Part shown: piece by piece, positions 61,305 to 64,000 of the stretch | Layout: the number at the start of each line of letters is the position of its first letter | Numbering within the stretch: the first letter of the stretch is position 1 | Made by a program: the position numbers and the translations under genes | Assembly: GCF_008710705.1 (NCBI RefSeq) | Contig: NZ_VYRZ01000002.1 | Span: 434,001-498,000 of the forward strand | Length of the DNA: 64,000 bases | Direction of reading: 5' to 3' | DNA from: Microbacterium radiodurans | GTDB lineage: Bacteria > Actinomycetota > Actinomycetes > Actinomycetales > Microbacteriaceae | Notes under the pieces: generated by a model | Told to the model about the DNA's origin: nothing | Databases searched by the model: none | What the model saw: the letters and a program-made list of their open reading frames with translations, nothing else

Positions 61305-61847
61305 ATGAGTCGCCCACCCCGCGCCCGCGTGAGCGTGCTCGACGCCTTCGAGTCGCTCGTCATCGCCGAAGGTGCTCGCGCCGCGACCATGGACGCCGTC
61401 GCGGGCGCCGCCGGCGTCTCCAAGGGTGGCCTGCTCTACCACTTCGCGTCGAAAGAGGCGCTCGAACAGGCGCTGCTCGAGCGGATGCTCGAGCTCGCGC
61501 GGCTCGACGTCGACGACATGGCCCGGCATCCCGAGGGGATCGTGGCGGCGTTCCTGCGTTCGTCGGTCATGGACGACTCGCCGCTCGATCGCGCCCTCAT
61601 CGCCGGTTCGCGTCTCGCACAGAGCGGTCACACGGCCGCGGCGGAGGCGCTGCGCGACGTCCGGACGCTCTGGGAGGACGCCCTGCGCCCGCACACACGC
61701 GACGAGACGGGACTCCAGCTCGTGCTGCTCGTGAGCGACGGGCTGTACTTCAACAACGCGCTCGGCGCCGGGGCCGTCGCCGGACCGATCCCCGAGGGCG
61801 AGGACTTCGAGGCGCTCGTCGACCTCGTCGTCCGCACCGCCTGCTGA
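61305..61847 (+). CDS. TetR-family regulator of the adjacent MFS exporter
   Basis: The 180-residue protein has an N-terminal HTH (VLDAFESLVIAEGARAATMDAVAGAAGVSKGGLLYHFASKEALEQALLERM, about residues 11-60) and a TetR_C ligand domain. The start at 61305 is the second of two overlapping ATGs and the one in frame. AGAGGATCT precedes it. Control of the divergent exporter through the shared operator is inferred from position. Confidence 0.92.
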   Translation: MSRPPRARVSVLDAFESLVIAEGARAATMDAVAGAAGVSKGGLLYHFASKEALEQALLERMLELARLDVDDMARHPEGIVAAFLRSSVMDDSPLDRALIAGSRLAQSGHTAAAEALRDVRTLWEDALRPHTRDETGLQLVLLVSDGLYFNNALGAGAVAGPIPEGEDFEALVDLVVRTAC

Positions 61848-61852
61848 CGGCG

Positions 61853-61882
61853 GTGGGGCGCCCGATCGATCGGGCGCCCCAC
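61853..61882. terminator. bidirectional palindromic terminator between TetR and serA
   Basis: A perfect palindrome runs 30 bases, folding into a 13-bp stem (GTGGGGCGCCCGA arm) with a CGAT loop. It lies between the convergent stops 61847 and 61891. Confidence 0.8.
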
Positions 61883-61890
61883 GGCGCGTC

Positions 61891-63495
61891 TCAGGCCTCG
61901 GTCAGTTCGATCTGACGGAAGAGGTCGGCGCCGACGGCATCCCGCATGGCGTCGAGGATCGCGTCGGGGACGGGCGAGTCGACCGTCAGCACCGACAGGG
62001 CGCGACCGCTCGCGTCGGGACGCGCGACCTGCAGGCCGGCGATGTTGATGCCGGCTTCGCCGAGCTTCTGCCCGTAGATCGCGACGATGCCGGGCCGGTC
62101 GGCGTAGCGCATGACGACGTGGTGGCGTTCGATCGGCACCTCGACCTCGTAGCCGTTGATGCCGACGACCTTCGGCACCATCCGCGTGCCGGCGAGGGTG
62201 CCCTCGACCGTCAGCACCGAGCCGTCCGCGAGCGTGCCGCGGAGGATCGTGATGTTCCGGTAGAGCGGGCTCTCGGACTCGACGATGAGTCGCGTCTCGA
62301 TACCGCGCTGCTCCGCGAACAGCGGCGCGTTCACGTAAGAGACCTTCTCGCTCACGATGTTCGTGAAGATTCCCTTGAGCGCCGCGAGGCGGTAGACGCT
62401 GACGTCGAACTCGGCCAGCTCGCCGCGCACCTCGATGTCGAGGCTCGTGAGGGCGCTGGGGGCGAGGCCGGTGAAGATCTGTCCGAGCTGCTCGACCAGC
62501 GCGATGCCGGGGCGGACGAACGGGTCGATCACTCCCCCGGCGACGTTGACGGCGTCGGGCACGAGGTCGCCCTCGAGCGCCAGCTTGACCGACTTCGCGA
62601 CGGACACGCCCGCTTTCTCCTGCGCCTCGTGGGTCGACGCCCCCAGGTGCGGGGTGACGACGACGTTCGGCAGCGACAGCAGCGGGAAGGCCGTGCCGTC
62701 CTCCCGGGGCGGCTCGCTCGTGAAGACGTCGAGGCCCGCTCCCGCGATCTCGCCGGAGGTCAGCGCGGTGTGCAGCGCTTGCTCGTCGATGAGTCCGCCG
62801 CGAGCGACGTTCACGACGTAGGCCGTCTTCTTCATCCGCGCGAACTGCTCGGTGCCGATCATGCCGGTCGTCTCGGGGGTCTTCGGCATGTGGATCGTGA
62901 CGAAGTCGCTCTGCGCGAGCAGCTCGTCGAGGCTCAGAAGCGTCACGCCCAGCTGCTGCGCACGCGTCGGCGTGACGTAAGGGTCGTAGGCCACGACCGT
63001 GACGCCGAAGGCCTGCACGCGAGCGGCGATCAGCGCGCCGATCCGGCCGAGACCGATGATGCCGACGGTCTTCTCGAACAGCTCGGTGCCGGTGAACGAC
63101 GAGCGCTTCCACGCCCCCTCCGCCAGGGAGGCGTGCGCGGCCGGGATGTGGCGGGCGAGGCTCAGGATGTGTCCGACCGTGAGCTCGGCCGCCGAGATGA
63201 TGTTCGAGGTCGGCGCGTTGACCACCATGACGCCGGCCGATGTGGCCGCCTTGATGTCGACGTTGTCGAGTCCGACCCCGGCGCGCGCGATGACCTTCAG
63301 GTTCGGTGCGGCGGCGATCGCCTCGGCGTCCATCCGGGTCGCGGAGCGGATGAGGACGGCATCCGCGTCGGCCAGCGCGGGGAGCAGCGCGGCGCGGTCG
63401 GCACCGTCGACCGAACGGACGTCGAAATCGGGACCGAGCGCATCGATCGTGGCGGGAGAGAGTTCTTCGGCGATGAGCACGACGGGCTGGGGCAC
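61891..63495 (-). CDS. serA: D-3-phosphoglycerate dehydrogenase, long form
   Basis: SerA starts serine synthesis from 3-phosphoglycerate. The 534-residue protein is the long form: a substrate/NAD-binding core with ARAGVGLDNVDIKAATSAGVMVVNAP, GIIGLGRIGALIA (about residue 147), VNVARGGLIDE and PHLGASTHEAQ, then an intervening domain (about 320-455) and a C-terminal ACT domain (about 460-534, HHVVMRYADRPGIVAIYGQKLGEAGINIAGLQVAR) for serine feedback. The GTG at 63495 follows AGAGGATC. Confidence 0.96.
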   Translation of the reverse strand: MPQPVVLIAEELSPATIDALGPDFDVRSVDGADRAALLPALADADAVLIRSATRMDAEAIAAAPNLKVIARAGVGLDNVDIKAATSAGVMVVNAPTSNIISAAELTVGHILSLARHIPAAHASLAEGAWKRSSFTGTELFEKTVGIIGLGRIGALIAARVQAFGVTVVAYDPYVTPTRAQQLGVTLLSLDELLAQSDFVTIHMPKTPETTGMIGTEQFARMKKTAYVVNVARGGLIDEQALHTALTSGEIAGAGLDVFTSEPPREDGTAFPLLSLPNVVVTPHLGASTHEAQEKAGVSVAKSVKLALEGDLVPDAVNVAGGVIDPFVRPGIALVEQLGQIFTGLAPSALTSLDIEVRGELAEFDVSVYRLAALKGIFTNIVSEKVSYVNAPLFAEQRGIETRLIVESESPLYRNITILRGTLADGSVLTVEGTLAGTRMVPKVVGINGYEVEVPIERHHVVMRYADRPGIVAIYGQKLGEAGINIAGLQVARPDASGRALSVLTVDSPVPDAILDAMRDAVGADLFRQIELTEA

Positions 63496-63627
63496 GGGCG
63501 ATCCTCTGGAGCATGCGCGAGAGCGCGGGAGCGGAGTGTGCGCCACGACAGCCGACGGCGGCGCGGCGGGTCGTCTCAGCCTAGCGCCGTCCGTCGCGCT
63601 CGCCCGACCGTGTGACGTTCCGAGGCG

Positions 63628-63954
63628 TCAGACCGAGCCGGAGGTCAGCGCGAACGCCAGCACGTTGAAGAACAGAACCGACACGAGACCGAGTCCGGCG
63701 AGGAGGATGAGGGCGAACGCGCCGGACCGCCGGCGCCACCCCAGGGAGAACGCGGCGGCGAAGATGACGATCGGCAGCAGCACCGCGATGATCACGGCGG
63801 CCCAGCCGACGGCCGTGCGTGCCGGCGACGGCGCGACGAGGAGCCCGACCGCCGCCCACACCGCGTAGGCGTAGAAGAGGCCGAAGGCACCCGCGACCGT
63901 CGCCACGCGCCACACGGGCGGCGTGGATCGGCCGATGTCTGCGGTTGCGGTCAC
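63628..63954 (-). CDS. hypothetical 3-TM membrane protein
   Basis: The 108-residue protein has three hydrophobic segments (about residues 18-42, 48-72 and 78-104), the second and third separated by GWRRRSG. I recognise no family. It starts with GTG one base after the stop of an upstream partial ORF, so it is the last gene of an operon that runs off the window edge. It lies 132 bases upstream of serA, with no convincing promoter motif between. Confidence 0.75.
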   Translation of the reverse strand: MTATADIGRSTPPVWRVATVAGAFGLFYAYAVWAAVGLLVAPSPARTAVGWAAVIIAVLLPIVIFAAAFSLGWRRRSGAFALILLAGLGLVSVLFFNVLAFALTSGSV

Positions 63955-63955
63955 G

Positions 63956-64000
63956 TCAGAGCCCCGTTCCGAGAGTCGCGAAAGGCCACGGCACGAGCAG
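63956..64000 (-). CDS. C-terminal end of a partial gene at the window edge
   Basis: Only the last 14 codons are visible, LLVPWPFATLGTGL then TGA. The stop lies one base before the GTG of the next gene, so the two are coupled. The function cannot be determined. Confidence 0.4.
   Translation of the reverse strand: MLVPWPFATLGTGL

Noticed and set aside
1..64000. CRISPR array, prophage or insertion sequence
   Set aside because: No regularly spaced direct repeats, transposase, integrase or phage structural motifs were seen in any of the translated frames.

Overview
The window is a chromosomal segment of a high-GC Gram-positive actinobacterium, most likely a Microbacterium-like member of the Microbacteriaceae. 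This rests on the very high GC content, frequent GTG starts, GTGA/ATGA start-stop overlaps, many probable leaderless genes (TANNNT box 5-7 nt before the start codon), a GltX/tRNA-Gln arrangement without GlnRS, and marker genes typical of actinobacteria (DUF2469, DUF2004, DUF3515, smc-ftsY and leuCD-murA-plsC-gpsA-ddl). The species call is an inference from gene content, not from a search. No transposase, integrase, prophage or CRISPR array is visible, so this is mostly core genome with a few accessory islands.

Layout. 1-9,100: a ribosome/secretion/RNA-modification block read leftward (rpsP-khpA-rimM, trmD, rplS, lepB-rnhB, DUF2469, yraN-comM), interrupted by map on the plus strand, with a YbdK-type glutamate-cysteine ligase to its right. 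9,100-18,500: ffh and smc-ftsY (protein targeting, chromosome organisation) flank a TetR regulator divergent from lipB-lipA. 18,530-20,270: a rightward set with a strong promoter, a 37-aa peptide, an 83-aa protein, a GNRA-looped hairpin and a double-GNAT protein. 20,200-25,300: mutM, rnc, rpmF, DUF177, coaD, recG. 25,300-28,070: acyltransferase-rsmD, thiL, and a DUF3515 lipoprotein. 28,080-34,600: leuC-leuD-murA-plsC-gpsA-ddl, preceded by a leucine-rich leader peptide and stem-loop that look like a classical leucine attenuator.

34,600-38,450: TerC, an ECF sigma factor with a membrane DUF4349 partner, a long palindromic repeat, tRNA-Glu(CTC) and a metallo-beta-lactamase-fold protein. 38,500-42,700: a complete fructose PTS operon (fruR-fruK-fruA-ptsH) with operator-like direct repeats on its promoter. 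42,780-49,460 is the most accessory-looking part: a putative Fe(II)/2OG oxygenase behind a DtxR/IdeR-like iron box, a solitary DUF262/DUF1524 (GmrSD-like) protein whose nuclease motif looks degenerate, a zinc-knuckle SDR lacking the catalytic Tyr, and a VOC protein/WYL regulator pair sharing a perfect palindrome.

49,540-64,000: an alcohol dehydrogenase with a TetR regulator, tRNA-Gln(CTG) and gltX, a LysR/class V aminotransferase pair, leuB-ilvE-FAH-MFS, an EmrB/QacA-type exporter with divergent TetR, serA, and the edge of another operon. Branched-chain amino acid genes (leuC, leuD, leuB, ilvE) are split between two loci; only leuCD has a visible attenuator. Several divergent regulator/target pairs carry inverted repeats in their shared intergenic region, so local autoregulated circuits are a recurring theme.
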